Of a stretch of 64,000 nucleotides of DNA, positions 20,497 to 31,293 are shown one piece after another. A program made the position numbers and the translations under genes. Origin of the DNA: Conchocele bisecta (Eukaryota > Mollusca > Bivalvia > Lucinida > Thyasiridae); assembly GCA_029237695.1 (NCBI GenBank), contig CM055265.1, forward strand, positions 44,323,331 to 44,387,330, given 5' to 3'. The notes beneath the pieces are model-generated. The model saw nothing but the letters and a program-made list of their open reading frames with translations, was not told the DNA's origin and did no database searches. The first letter of the stretch is position 1. Every line of letters starts with the position of its first letter.

Positions 20497-21465
20497 AGGC
20501 AGAGATAGATTTTTGTTAAAAAATATCTTTTCGCCATAAAAACACCAAATGCACATCTTCAATATGTGTAGAAGACGTGTGTATAGTTTCAGAACGATCG
20601 ACTGAACGGTTTCGGAAGAGTTGTGTACCCAAACTCTGTACCGTATATAGAATTGTATAGAGAAATGCATAAAAAATGCCCAAGTTAAAAAGGTGATATT
20701 TTTGTTAAAAAATATTTTTTCCGCATAAAAACACCAAGGTGCACATCTTCAATATGTGTAGAAGACGTGTGTATAGTTTCAGAACGATCGACTGAACGGT
20801 TTCGGAGGAGTTGTGTACACAAACTCTGTACCGTATATAGAATTGTATAGAAAAATGTAGAAAAAATGGCTAAGTTAAAAAGGTGATATTTTTGTTAAAA
20901 AATATTTTTTCGCCATAAAAACACCAAGGTGCACATCTTCAATATGTGTAGAAGATGTGTGCATAGTTTCAGATTGATCGACTGAAAGGTTTCGGAGGAG
21001 TTGTGTACACAAACTCTGTACCGTATATAGAATTGTATAGAGAAATGTATAAAAAATGCCCAAGTTAAAAAGGTGATATTTTTGTTAAAAAATATTTTTT
21101 CCCCATAAAAACACCAAGGTGCACATCTTCAATATGTGTAGAAGATGTGTGCATAGTTTCAGATTGATCGACTGAAAGGTTTCGGAGGAGTTGTGTACAC
21201 AAACTCTGTACCGTATATAGAAATGTATAGAAAAATGAAGAAAAAATGGCTAAGTTAAAAAGGCGATATTTTTGTTAAAAAACATTTTTTCGGCATAAAA
21301 ACACCAAGGTGCACATCTTCAATATGTGTAGAAGACGTGTGTATAGTTTCAGTTGTGTACACGAACTATGCGCTTTTTCTTCAGCCGCCCGCCCACCGCC
21401 TGCCCGCCGTGCGGGAAAAACATAATACGTACCGTTTTTTAAAAACGGTCGTATAAAAAGAGATC
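20497..21465. repeat. ~190-bp tandem array (5 units) with terminal hairpin
   Basis: Units start near 20497, 20690, 20880, 21071 and 21261 and carry TTTTTGTTAAAAAATATTTT, GTGCACATCTTCAATATGTG, GATCGACTGAA and CTCTGTACCGTATATAGAA. The last unit is partial and runs into a GC-rich stretch and the end motif CATAATACGTACCG with a TTTTTTAAAAA hairpin and CGTATAAAAAG at 21420-21461. The array at 37540-38045 ends with a closely related motif. Confidence 0.8.
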
Positions 21466-21710
21466 TACTGGCTGATTCGGAGGCTGAATTAGGAAAATAG
21501 TTTGGGTCAAATAGAAGTTCTGATTCTCTTTAGGGATCTTGTTAGACTATTAAACATCGTTTTTTTAATAAATACACCATTTTCGAAATTGTTTCCGTGA
21601 CGTTATTGAAAGATGGTTAATGTTTATGTAGTATCTGATAAAGTTTGTACAGTCCGTCCGTGCTTTACACCCCACCGGAAACTGGCGTTGCTTCCTAGTT
21701 ACCGATCCAA

Positions 21711-21900
21711 ATGGAGTTTGTCTCCAATCAAAAGGGCAAATCCAAGGCTTGGACTCATTTTGGGTTCGTCAAGGAACGCAAAGTTATTGACAAGAAGAAC
21801 GAGTGGGATGTAAACTGTGCAACTTCATACATAAATACAGTGGTAATACCACAAACCTCAGCGATCACATTATTGATCAGGAGCTATTCTGGTCACAAAT
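21711..21900 (+). pseudogene. BED zinc-finger fragment of a ZBED/hAT transposase
   Basis: The frame from 21711 gives KGKSKAWTHFGFVKERKVID, the first half of a BED finger. After a frame change near 21815 the sequence reads HKYSGNTTNLSDHII, the second half. The Cys ligand pair region is damaged. Nothing further of a transposase was seen downstream. These DNA-binding fingers are typical of hAT transposases and ZBED genes. Confidence 0.6.
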
Positions 21901-22154
21901 CCTATAAGCCCCAATTCTCCAATCACAGCCACATATTAGACATTGGTTTACCATATTTAAAGCACAAGTTTGGTAATAACGCTACCGGTACATGCATCCG
22001 AGACTCAAATAACTTTTATTTTATATGAAGAATAACACAATCTAAACCATGAAGCTCATGTGTAGCCTAGAAACTGAAGTTAATATGAATATGGTGAAAT
22101 AACAGTGCCATGGAAATATGACGAGTCATTTGTAAATTATACAAATCAATCTCC

Positions 22155-22290
22155 AAAAGTCCAATAGTATTGCAATACTATTGCGATACTATCATATTAT
22201 CATGATCAACTATTGTGATACTATCATGATATCATGATCAACTATTGCGATACTATCATGATATCATGATCAACTATTGCGATACTATCG
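22155..22290. repeat. short satellite of AACTATTGCGATACTATCATG-type units
   Basis: Three to four ~35-bp units containing CTATTG(C/T)GATACTATCATG and ATATCATGATCAA, bordered by palindromic CAATAGTATTGCAATACTAT. Non-coding. Confidence 0.75.
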
Positions 22291-24030
22291 CAATAGTAAC
22301 AAGAGGGCCATGATGGCCCTAATTCGCTCACCTGACTCCATGAACACCAGAGGAGAATGTGACATCGAGTTCATGTGTTTTAAAAAAATTGTGCTATTTT
22401 TAGATGGCGGTCATCTTGGATTAAGCGATGACTCTCATTTTACAAAATCTGAAAATGCTTCACCCAGCATCGGCCATGTGGTTCCTGAGAAAAAGACGTT
22501 AAAAATCTTGAATAAATGGACCTTTTGGTGGCCATCATGGATGGCATAATCATCCGATTCCGACAAATATTGCACCAGACTGATCACCTCATTGATACCT
22601 TCAATTTGATATATGACATGACCATATTCAGTCAAAAATAAAATTTGACCCCAATTTGACCCCACGGGCCACGCCCATTTTTGACCCCGGGGTCACCATT
22701 TTAACAACTTTCATTAACAAATGTACCAGAGTGATCGCCTCATTGATACCTTCGATTTGATATATAACATGACCATATTCGGTCAAAAATAAAATTTGAC
22801 CCCATGGGCCACGCCCATTTTTGACCCCGGGGTCACCATTTTAACAACTTTGAAAGAGCATTGTACATCGATCATTCCTACCAAGTTTCGTCGAAATCCG
22901 GCTAGCGGTTCATGAGAAGAAGATTTTTTAAGAATTTATGCTATTTTTAGACGGCGGCCATTTTGGATTAGCGATGACCTCCATTTTAACAAATCTGAAA
23001 AGGCTTCACACATGGACCATAACTTTTAAGTTTGGCTACCATGGGCCAAGCGGTTCATGTGAAGAAGAATTTTGAAATCTCTAATAAAAGAACAACCTTT
23101 TGACCTTTCGGCGGCCATCTTGGATGACATAACAATCCGATTTCGACAGAAAATGCACCAGAGTGATCGCCTCATTGATACCTTCAATTTGATATATGAC
23201 ATGACCATATGCTGGTCAAAAATAAAATTTGACCCCAATTTGACCCCACGGGCCACGCCCATTTTTTGACCCCGGGGTGACCATTTTAACAACTTTGAAA
23301 GAGCAATTGTCATCGATCATTCCTACCAAGTTTCGTCGAAATCCGGCAAGTGGTTCATGAGAAGAAGATTTTTTAAGAATTTATGCTATTTTTAGACGGC
23401 GGCCATCTTGGATTAGCGATGACCTCCATTTTAACAAATCTGAAAAGGCTTCACCCATGGACCATAACTTTTAAGTTTGGCTACCATGGGCCAAGCGGTT
23501 CATGTGAAGAAGAATTTTGAAATCTCTTTTTAAAAGACCTTTCGGCGGCCATCTTGGATGACATAACATTCCGATTTCGACAAAAAATGCACCAGAGTGA
23601 TCGCCTCATTGATACCTTCAATTTGATATATGAAATGACCATATTCAGTCAAAAATAAAATTTGACCCCAATTTGACCCCACGGGCCACGCCCATTTTTG
23701 ACCCCAGGGTCACCATTTTAACAACTTTGAAAGAGCAATGTACATCGATCATTCCTAGCAAGTTTTGTCGAAATCCGGTTGGCGGTTCTTGAGAAGAAGA
23801 TTTTTTAAGAATTTGTGCTATTTTTAGTCGGCGGCCATCTTGGATTACGTAATGACGTCATTTTAACAATTTTGTAATCCCCCTACCTAAGGACCATGAC
23901 CATGAAGCTTGGTGACTATAGACCCAATGGTTACCGAGGAGTAGACGTTTGAAAATGTTCACGGACGACGACGGACGACGGACGACGGACGACAGACACA
24001 TTGCGGTAACAATAGCTAAAAAAAAGCGTG
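22291..24030. repeat. long mosaic repeat with four ~450-550 bp internal units
   Basis: Starts AACAAGAGGGCCATGATGGC and CGCTCACCTGA, ends near GCGTGAGCTAAAAA after a (ACGACGG) tract. Internal units recur with GCGGCCATCTTGGATTAGCG, GACCCCGGGGTCACCATTTT and TGATCGCCTCATTGATACC. The architecture (start block, tandem units, short satellite, end with GTGAGC) parallels the repeat at 16170-17975. ORFs are artefacts. Common in mollusc genomes as far as I know; transposition mechanism unknown. Confidence 0.75.
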
Positions 24031-24209
24031 AGCTAAAAATCCTGCAATATTCAGGCCTAATAGTGACCACCGGGACGTACGGCCATCTGCACTCAGTCAA
24101 TTAAACGTTATTTGTATTATGCTGTAAAATTTAAACTTAAAAACTCAGGAATTTTACTGCTAATGGTGACCAATCTGCCACAAAATAATAATGTTAATAA
24201 CTTAATTAC

Positions 24210-24606
24210 CAGGCCCGTACGTAGAGGGGGTGCAACGGGTGCGTACTCACCCCCCTTAACCATTTTACTCTTAACCCGCACAGGCCTGTATAGTGGTATT
24301 GGCAAACAGTGTAGATCCAGATGAGCCGGCTCGTAACAAGCCATCTCATCAGGATCTGCACTTTTTGCAATTCATTTTCATAATTTTGAGAACAAAAACA
24401 CCCCATGTTCATAAATGGACTGGTCTGAAAATCATTTTGTGATGATTTAGATTGGTTGCAAAATTAACAAATCAAAATCCATTCCAGTTACTTTGGGGTG
24501 AAAGGGTTAATCTGTGGAGGTCTGTCCGTGGATGTGCAAAAACAATGTTTAGCCTTTCGCGCCGTCAATAACGCACCCCCCTAAAATAATTCCTGCGTAC
24601 GGGCTG
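24210..24606. mobile_element. hAT-type MITE with ATTAC duplication
   Basis: Ends CAGGCCCGTACGTAG (left) and CCTGCGTACGGGCTG (right). Flanks ATTAC at 24205-24209 and 24607-24611. The interior contains short complementary G5/C6 runs next to the ends. Non-coding. Confidence 0.7.
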
Positions 24607-24671
24607 ATTACGATACAGTTCCAATAAAATTGTACTGACCAAAACATGTGTTTGTTTTAAGTTCTGAATGA

Positions 24672-24941
24672 TGGAGGTTTCTGGATGGAGGGTGGGAGGT
24701 GGTGATGACAAAAACATCCTCGGCTGAACAAAAGCAACACCTTTGTCAACCATGCTTCGAAGACGATCAGCACCGGCACGCCAATGGCTACTGCATCAAC
24801 TGTAATGAATACTTATGTAGCGAATGCTACAGACTACACCGCGAGCTAAACCATTCAAGAATCAGGTTCTACTTGATAAAGCAGACATGCCACAAGGGAT
24901 ACCACCTGGCTATTCTTCTAATGGAAACAACACTTATGTAA
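24672..24941 (+). pseudogene. B-box/TRIM-like gene fragment (copy 2)
   Basis: Begins MEVSGWRVGGGDD, loses frame near 24700 and then reads SSAEQKQHLCQPCFEDDQHR, NGYCINCNEYLCSECYRLHR. This is a first B-box (zinc-binding, Cys/His pairs) of TRIM-type proteins. A second frame change after the finger gives a spurious tail. In intact family members a second B-box and coiled coil follow. Confidence 0.65.
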
Positions 24942-24965
24942 CATATCTTCTATACCTTCAGTGTG

Positions 24966-25135
24966 AACGATGGAAGGCGGGAGGTGGTGATGGCGTGACA
25001 GAAGCATCCTCGGTTGAACAAAAACAACACCTTTGTCAACCATGCTTCGAAGACGATCAGTATCGAAATGCTAATGGTGACTGCATGAACTGTAGGGAAT
25101 ACTTATGTAGCGAATGCGACAGACTACACCGCTGA
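24966..25135 (+). pseudogene. B-box/TRIM-like gene fragment (copy 3)
   Basis: Reads WKAGGGDGVTEASSVEQKQH, LCQPCFEDDQYR, NGDCMNCREYLCSECDRLHR and then a TGA where other copies continue RRVK. Only the first B-box is present. The upstream sequence (TCTTCTATACCTTCAGTGTG) repeats what precedes the other copies, so each copy appears to carry its own 5' flank. Confidence 0.65.
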
Positions 25136-25139
25136 GTTA

Positions 25140-25740
25140 AAGCATTCAAGAATCAGGTTCTACTTGATGAAACAGACATGCCACAAGGGATATCACCTGC
25201 CATAAGGACTGCAGATATTGGTGATAAACTAGCGAAGCAGTGCTCAACACATGGCTACTGCAGTGACTGTGAAGAATACTTACGTAGCGAATGCTACAGA
25301 CTACACTACCGAGTTAAACCATTCAAGAATCATGTTTTATTCCATAAAACAGACATGCCTGATGGCATACCACCTGCCACAAGGACTGCAGATATTGGTG
25401 ATAAACTAGCGAGGCAATGATCAACACATGGCAATAAGGTAACAGAATATTATTGTCCGACTCACGACATAACTGCAAACACTGCGTGTGTTATGGAACA
25501 CCACAGACATTGTGAGATGAAGTACATTCTGAGCATAGCTAGCAGGACCACCAATTCGCAACAATGCCAGAACATACTGAAAAAAAAGTGAATGGGTTTA
25601 ACGTCCCACCAACAGCTAGGATCATATAGACAGAACATCCATTATTGGGTTCTCGGACAAGATGCACAATGTTCAGCTTAGGTCCTCTTGCTCCATTAAA
25701 GAAGTGAACAAAATGAAGACTGTCTACTTATCGTAATAAG
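25140..25740 (+). pseudogene. B-box/TRIM-like gene fragment (copy 4, internally rearranged)
   Basis: Segments in order: FLLDETDMPQG-type linker, DIGDKLAKQCSTHGYCSDCE, EYLRSECYRLHYRVKPFKNH, a second MPDGIPPATRTADIGDKLA, then NKVTEYYCPTHDI and ACVMEHHRHCEMKYILSIAS with the second B-box ligands. The linker is present twice, showing an unequal exchange between two copies. Stops occur in frame. A TRIM-type protein would use the second B-box before a coiled coil; the later part is not recognisable here. Confidence 0.6.
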
Positions 25741-26175
25741 CCTAAATATTCTGACACAATTTGTTTTGGGAAACCCCTATAAAAATGTATCCAAATATAT
25801 TGTTATTGCGATAAACCAGTACAACCCTACTAACCCTAAGCATTTGGAAACTCTTTCTTATCCATAAATGATAAACCAAATATGTTGTTCTGTTTCCGAG
25901 AATGAATTGTGTCCGAATATTTAGGTTCATTACGGTACATGCAGTTCATGCATACAGTGACGGACTACAATGCCAGGGTATGCCATAAGCACTCCTTCCT
26001 TCGGAAGGCGCGCTAAAAAGCCGATCCACGCCACGATCGTGCAATAGCGAAATATCAGGTGGAAGTGTATACAGCATAGGACATGCGTTTTCTATGCATG
26101 CATATAGATTACAATAGAATGCAAAATACATGGCCGACTTTATTGTGAAAGTAAAATGTTTGACACTTGGAACAA
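25398..26175. repeat. segmental duplicate, left copy
   Basis: Matches 27745-28508 over the B-box 3' part and the following non-coding flank (AAGCCTAAATATTCTGACAC, GTTCATGCATACAG, TATCAGGTGGAAGTGTATAC), with perhaps 5-10 percent divergence. Confidence 0.75.
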
Positions 26176-26280
26176 TGACGACTGCTAATGGTGACCGCCA
26201 CACAATAAGAATGTTATTTACTTTATTAAGATATGCTTCCAATAAATATCTACTGATCAAAACATGTGTTTGTTTAAGTT

Positions 26281-26589
26281 CTGTAGCATATTTCACCAAC
26301 ATTGCAAAGTATACTTTTCGAGCAAAGTATACTTTGAGGGAGAAATTTTCAATTTTAGGAAAAATTTATTAATTTTTATGATACTGAATTTATTACATTA
26401 TCACAGCCATTTTGGCTGTGATAATGTAATAAATTCAGTATAATATTTCTGCATACTTTTAATCATCAAATGTATGCAGTAATTAGTTCTACATGGAATA
26501 ATGCATTTTAGGAAAAATAAATGATTACTCCCTCAAAGCATACTTTGATAGAAAAGTATACTTTGCAATGTTGGTGAAATCGGCTACAG
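26281..26589. mobile_element. MITE with nested 61-bp perfect palindrome
   Basis: Terminal inverted arms CTGTAGCATATTTCACCAAC and its inverse (ending CGGCTACAG at 26589) extend over about 50 bp with AAGTATACTTT repeats. Inside, 26381-26441 is a near-perfect palindrome centred on CAGCCATTTTGGCTG, with arms ATACTGAATTTATTACATTA and their inverse. Non-coding. Confidence 0.8.
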
Positions 26590-26712
26590 GTATCTTGGAA
26601 TAATGGATTGAATAAAATCATGAGCATATTTTCTATTTATGTATGGATGGAGGGCAGAAGGTGGTGATGACTATTATTATGATGCAATCAAGACTTATGT
26701 AACATCTGCTAT

Positions 26713-27252
26713 ACCTTCAATGTGAACAATGGATGTTTCTGGATGGAGGACGGGAGGTGGTGATGGCGTGACACAAGCATCCACGGCTGAACAAAAGCAA
26801 CACCTTTGTCAACCATACTTCGAAGACGATTAGCACCGAAACTCCTACAGCTACTGCAGGGATTATGAAGAATACCTACGTAGGGAATGTTGCAGACTAC
26901 ACCGCCGAGTTAAACCATTCAAGAATCATGTTTTATTCCATAAAACAGACATGCCATCAGGGATATTGGTGATAAACTAGCGAAGAAGTGCCCGACACAT
27001 GGCAATAGGGGAACAGAATATTATTGTCTGGCACAAAATAAAACAGGACGCACGGCCTGTGTGATGGTGAAGCACAGACATTGTGAGGTGAAGTACATTC
27101 TAAGCATAGCTAGCAGGACCACCAATTCGCAACAATGTCAGGACATACTGAAGTCTGTTACTGGATTTTTGGACAAGATGCACGATGTTCAGCTTATGTC
27201 CTCTTGCTCCATTGAAGAAGTGAACAAAATGAAGACTGCCTACTTACCGTAA
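26713..27252 (+). pseudogene. B-box/TRIM-like gene fragment (copy 5)
   Basis: MDVSGWRTGGGDGVTQAS, then LCQPYFEDD with a stop and a Cys-to-Tyr change, CRDYEEYLRRECCRLHRR, KPFKNHVLFHKTDMPSG. After a deletion it continues VKHRHCEVKYILSIASRTTN and the amphipathic segment FLDKMHDVQLMSSCSIEEVN (start of a likely coiled coil), ending at 27250-27252. It has the longest 3' part among the copies. Inactive. Confidence 0.6.
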
Positions 27253-27458
27253 TAACCCTAAATATAACCCTATAAAATAGGGGTTTCCCAAAACAAATTG
27301 TATCCAAATATATTGTTATTGTGAGAAACCAATACAACTTTACTAACCCTCAGCATTTGGGAAACTCTTTGTTATGGGAAACCAAATATTTATGCTTCCT
27401 ACTATTCTTCTAATGGAATCAGCACTTATGTAACATCTTCTATACCAAAGTGTGAACG

Positions 27459-28062
27459 ATGGAGGTTTCTGGATGGAGGGCTGGAGGTGGTGATAGCGTG
27501 ACACAAGCATCCTGTGACACAAGCATCCTGGCTGAACAAAAGTAACACCTTTGTCAAACATGCTTCGAAGACGATCAGCACTGAAATGCCAACGGCTACT
27601 GCATCAACTGTAGGGAATACTTACATGTATGTAGCGAATGACACAGACTACACCGCCGAGTTAAAGCATTCAAGAATCAGGTTCTACTTGATGAAACAGA
27701 CATGCCACAAGGGATACCACCTGCCACAAGGACTGCATATATTGGTGATAAACTAGCGAAGCAGTGGCCAACACATGGCAATAAGGTAACAGAATATTAT
27801 TGTCCGACTCACGACATAACTGCAAGCACTGCCTGTGTTATTATCGAACACCACAGACATTGTGAGATGAAGTACATTCTGAGCATAGCTAGCAGGACCA
27901 CAAAGTGAATGTGTTTAACGTCCCACCAACAGCTAGGGTCATATAGAGACAGAACATACTGAAGTCTTTTACTGGATTCTCGGACAAGATGCAAGATGTT
28001 CAGCTTAGGTCCTCTTGCTCCATTAAAGACGTGAACAAAATGAAGACTTTCTACTTATCGTA
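27459..28062 (+). pseudogene. B-box/TRIM-like gene fragment (copy 6)
   Basis: MEVSGWRAGGGDSVTQAS with a 14-bp duplication (GTGACACAAGCATCCT twice), then TCFEDDQH, NGYCINCREYL, HRLHRRVKAFKN, MPQGIPPATRTAYIGDKLAK, NKVTEYYCPTHDITASTACV and HRHCEMKYILSIASRTTK. Several stops and frame changes. Ends near the sequence GGTCCTCTTGCTCCATTAAA common to copies 4 and 5. Confidence 0.6.
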
Positions 28063-28508
28063 ATAAGCCTAAATATTCTGACACAATTTGTTTTGGTAAA
28101 TCCCTATAAAAATTTATCCAAATATATTGTTATCGTGATAAACCAGTACAACCCTACTAACCCTAAGCATTTGGGAAACTCTTTCTTATCCATAAATGAT
28201 AAACCAAATATGTTGTTCTGTTTCCTAGAATGAATTTTGTCCGAATATTTAGGTTTATTACGGTACATGCAGTTCATGCATACAGCGACGGACTACAATG
28301 CCGGGGTATGCCATAAGCACTCCTTCCTTTGGAAGGCGCGCTAAAAAGCAGATCCACGCCATGATCGTGCAATAGCGAAATATCAGGTGGAAGTGTATAC
28401 AGCCAAGGACATGCGTCTTCTATGCATGCATATTGATTACAATAGAATGCAAAATACATGGCCGACTTTGTTGTGAAACCGGGAAAATGTTTGACCCTTG
28501 GAACAATG
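27745..28508. repeat. segmental duplicate, right copy
   Basis: Counterpart of 25398-26175. Downstream, 28629-28710 (CCATCTGCACTCAGTCAAT, TTATTTGTATTATGCT) also matches 24070-24125 at the left edge of the cluster. Confidence 0.75.
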
Positions 28509-28730
28509 GTCACGTGTCAACAACGGCCACTTTCCTTGGCCGGCCGTTGTTCACAGGTTCGACTGTACAAAAACACAATTTCTTACTAGTTAAGACATCA
28601 TTACGTATTCCCGTAATGACTATGGGTGGTCTGCTCCACGGAGTGATCACCTGGACATACGACCATCTGCACTCAGTCAATCTAAATGTTATTTGTATTA
28701 TGCTCGTATAAAAATTGATATTTTAAATAA

Positions 28731-28975
28731 TGAGAGATAATGTCTTTTGATATTAGTCTCTGTTTATTTTAGCCAGCCAACGGCCTGGTTCGGCTCATTG
28801 GCCCCCTTAGGGTTTATATCTCTATTTTCCAAGTAACAGGGGGCGAATCGGTTCGGTGCGAATAACATTGGGGCCCGATCGGTATCTAGGCAATTCGGCC
28901 TCTTCCGGTTCCGTTTTTAATTGAGGCGAGGTGCTGTGGTATTTATGGAAATACGTTTGACACTGATACAGTCGA
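28731..28975 (+). repeat. solitary Ngaro-type A repeat (Ng6-related)
   Basis: GAGATAATGTCTTTTGATAT, TCTGTTTATTTTAGCCAG, CTCATTGGCCCC and CTTCCGGTTCCG align with the Ng6 A repeats (47646-47857). It follows TAA like the other A repeats. Its 3' end has GTGGTATTTATGGAAATACG and CACTGATACAGTCG, which recur at 36766-36812 before the Ng3 gag. No gag, pol or B repeat follows; the TatD-like gene does. Confidence 0.7.
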
Positions 28976-29975
28976 GAGGAGCCCCGTTCTAATGAACGAA
29001 GGAGGCCCGTAGTAGAGGCGCCGGACAGATCAATGCCTCTGTCCCACCAGAGACAATGTCAGGGAGAAGGAAGGGAACATCGGCCACGTTCTCATGAACG
29101 AAGGTGGCCAGAGAGAAAATCCGACCAAGCGAAGCGGCATCGAGGGCGGCCAGACAGGGAATCTGGTCAAGACCGGACAGTAAAGCGGCACGCTCTGCAG
29201 GAGCACGTGCCTGCAGTATATCACGACGGCAAAACTGAATAAATGCTACAAAGCTTCCGGTTTCAGAATCGTCGCCTACAGGGCTTACAGACTCTGTCTG
29301 AAATGGTCATAGGCCCGGGAGCAGATCCGGTAAAATAGTTGCGGTTTGCCAACCGTAATTTGATCCTGGACCCGGCCACCACAGTTTCAGATAGGACTTA
29401 CCGGGCTATGGACAAATTGTGTAATACAGCAGTAATACAGCAATTTCCCAAGACAAGAGACGATGTGGCTAAGGGAGCCCCGTCTTCAACAACATTCATC
29501 CTCTGCGTATCGATTGCTGGAAGACTACGAGACTCCATCAACTGATGTCTCGAAATCCAAAGACGATGTGGACGATGTGGCCGAAGCAGCCCCGTCTCGG
29601 AGGTGGACGTTCTCTTCTACAAGTGATGCCCCCATGTGTACTGACGCTGAGGCTAAAACAACCCCGTCCTCATTGGAACGACAGTCCGAAGCAGAGCTGA
29701 TGATGGACTATGAGGACGACACCATTAGCCCCGTAAAGTCGCTGACATCTCTTCGCGCGAGCGAAGAAGAAATCCTACTAGAAGTGGATGAAGCGATGAA
29801 ATGGAAGAACCCGGCATACCACCACCGTTGGACACTCCTGTCCAACAAAGATTGCAGATGTTGGCGTCAACAGCAGGGACTTCCACTGCAAGTCCTACGC
29901 AGCTTACCTGGACACACACGGAAGGCGGCCGGTCGCCCGCGGCCCCCGTGGTGCTATCACCGAGCTGTATGACGT
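28976..29975 (+). pseudogene. unrecognised coding-like region upstream of the TatD-like domain
   Basis: GC-richer than the surroundings, with long but shifting frames. The best, 29463-29972, is acidic and Ser-rich (KSKDDVDDVAEAAPS, SPVKSLTSLRASEEE, LLEVDEAMKWKNP) and changes frame near 29830 into QQRLQMLASTAGTSTASPTQ. A short motif GAACGAAGG(A/T)GGCC occurs twice (28994 and 29096). It probably is the N-terminal extension of the TatD-like protein that follows, as TATDN2-type proteins have long N-terminal regions. Confidence 0.35.
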
Positions 29976-30061
29976 ATGCCAAGGTTGTGGCCACTGGAGC
30001 CCCCTAATCTGTTAAGAGTTGTACGGCCTCAACCCAGTCTCACAAGAAAAGAAAAAGCTGT

Positions 30062-30887
30062 TAGACCATCTGAGACTGAGGTTCGGCTGTTTGACAACCA
30101 TTTTAATCTATATCGGTTAGCGGAAAAACTTCGAGTCGAGACAACCGATATAGACAGAATCGCAAACCAACATACCGAGGTTGCGCCCCAGAATAAGGTT
30201 AATCTGGAGGGTGGCGTGTTGTCGTTGTGTGACCCGGAAAGTTGGTCAAGAATTCCGATAGTCTCGGATCCACAATGGGTAATAGCTGTCGGCCTCCACC
30301 CCAAGAAGGTACAGCGAGCAGGGCAAGAAGATCTGCAACAAATGAAGACACTACTCCAGCGCCCGAATGTCGCAGGCCTTGGTAAAGTAGGCCTAGATTA
30401 CAGTGTGGATGGCTCCTTGTGGGAAGAACAGCGAAGGACCCTGGAAGTCGTACTGCAGTGGGCAAAGCCTGAACAAGAACTGGTACTTCACGTCAAAGGG
30501 CTACGAAAGACTATAAAGCAAGGAGTGCATACGCCGACTGTTTCGAGCTAGTTCTCCAGAATTGCACCCGTGACCAACAGATCCACCTACATTGCTTTGT
30601 GGGGGACATCAAACAGGTCAACATGTGGAGAAATGCTTTTCCTAATTGCTACTTCAGCTTTGCAGGAAAAGTCATCCACTTTGACTCTGCGGATGGTGCC
30701 ACTGGATCGTCTGCTGATCGAGACCGACTCTCCGTATATGCCTATGGTGGCTGGACTTAGAACAACTACCCCCGCGTATATCGGTGAGGTAGCTAGCTTG
30801 GTCGCCCAGATACGACAGGAGCCAATGTCGCTCATTGCGGAGGAGACTACCAGCAATGGGCGTCGCTTGTATGGCCGGCAATACTAA
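30062..30887 (+). pseudogene. TatD-family metal-dependent DNase-like (TATDN2-like), decayed
   Basis: Pieces in order: VRLFDNHFNLYRLAEKL (the metal-binding HxHxD start, here H-F-N-L-Y, so two ligands are changed), WVIAVGLHPKK, GLGKVGLDYSVDGSLWEEQR (usual Glu replaced by Lys), ELVLHVKG, then in a second frame DQQIHLHCFVGDIKQVNMWR, and in a third DRLLIETDSPYM, TPAYIGEVASLVA and the terminal NGRRLYG. TatD enzymes are TIM-barrel nucleases; the ligand changes and two frameshifts mean no activity. It sits directly behind a Ngaro-type A repeat. Similar TATDN2-like genes are, to my knowledge, numerous in molluscs. Confidence 0.72.
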
Positions 30888-30970
30888 TTGGCCTATGCAA
30901 TGATGTCGAACGTATACATGCGGAACTAAATCACAGATGTGGCTGAATAACGATGTGTTTCTAAACATAA

Positions 30971-31228
30971 AACAGAATACTGCCATATACAGTATTCCAT
31001 GTTTATTTTAGTGGTATCTGGGTTTTCCATACATCCTATTTTTAGATGGCATAATACCTAATCTAATTTTAATTCCATAGATCATGTGGCTCAGGTCTGG
31101 TCATGTGACATAAACTCACATGGCCAGATGGTGCCATGTGACCAGTCACATGATCAATACTGCATCCCAGAATGCATCAAATTACAATACTTCCTTTTCC
31201 TGCCACTTTCATAAGCCTAAGGCATCAA
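30971..31228 (+). repeat. Ng2 A1 repeat
   Basis: 258 bp matching A2 (36364-36621). Contains several self-complementary blocks: GAATACTG..CAGTATTC and GTCATGTGAC..GTCACATGATC. It lies 65 bp before gag and presumably carries the promoter. Confidence 0.88.
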
Positions 31229-31293
31229 ATTCTCATTCTCATTCTTATCCAAACTTATTTGAAGTAATCTAGCCCATTTTTAGTCATACAAAC

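Noticed and set aside
22277..23313. ORFs on both strands in the long mosaic repeat
   Set aside because: The same ORF pieces recur with each repeat unit in different frames.
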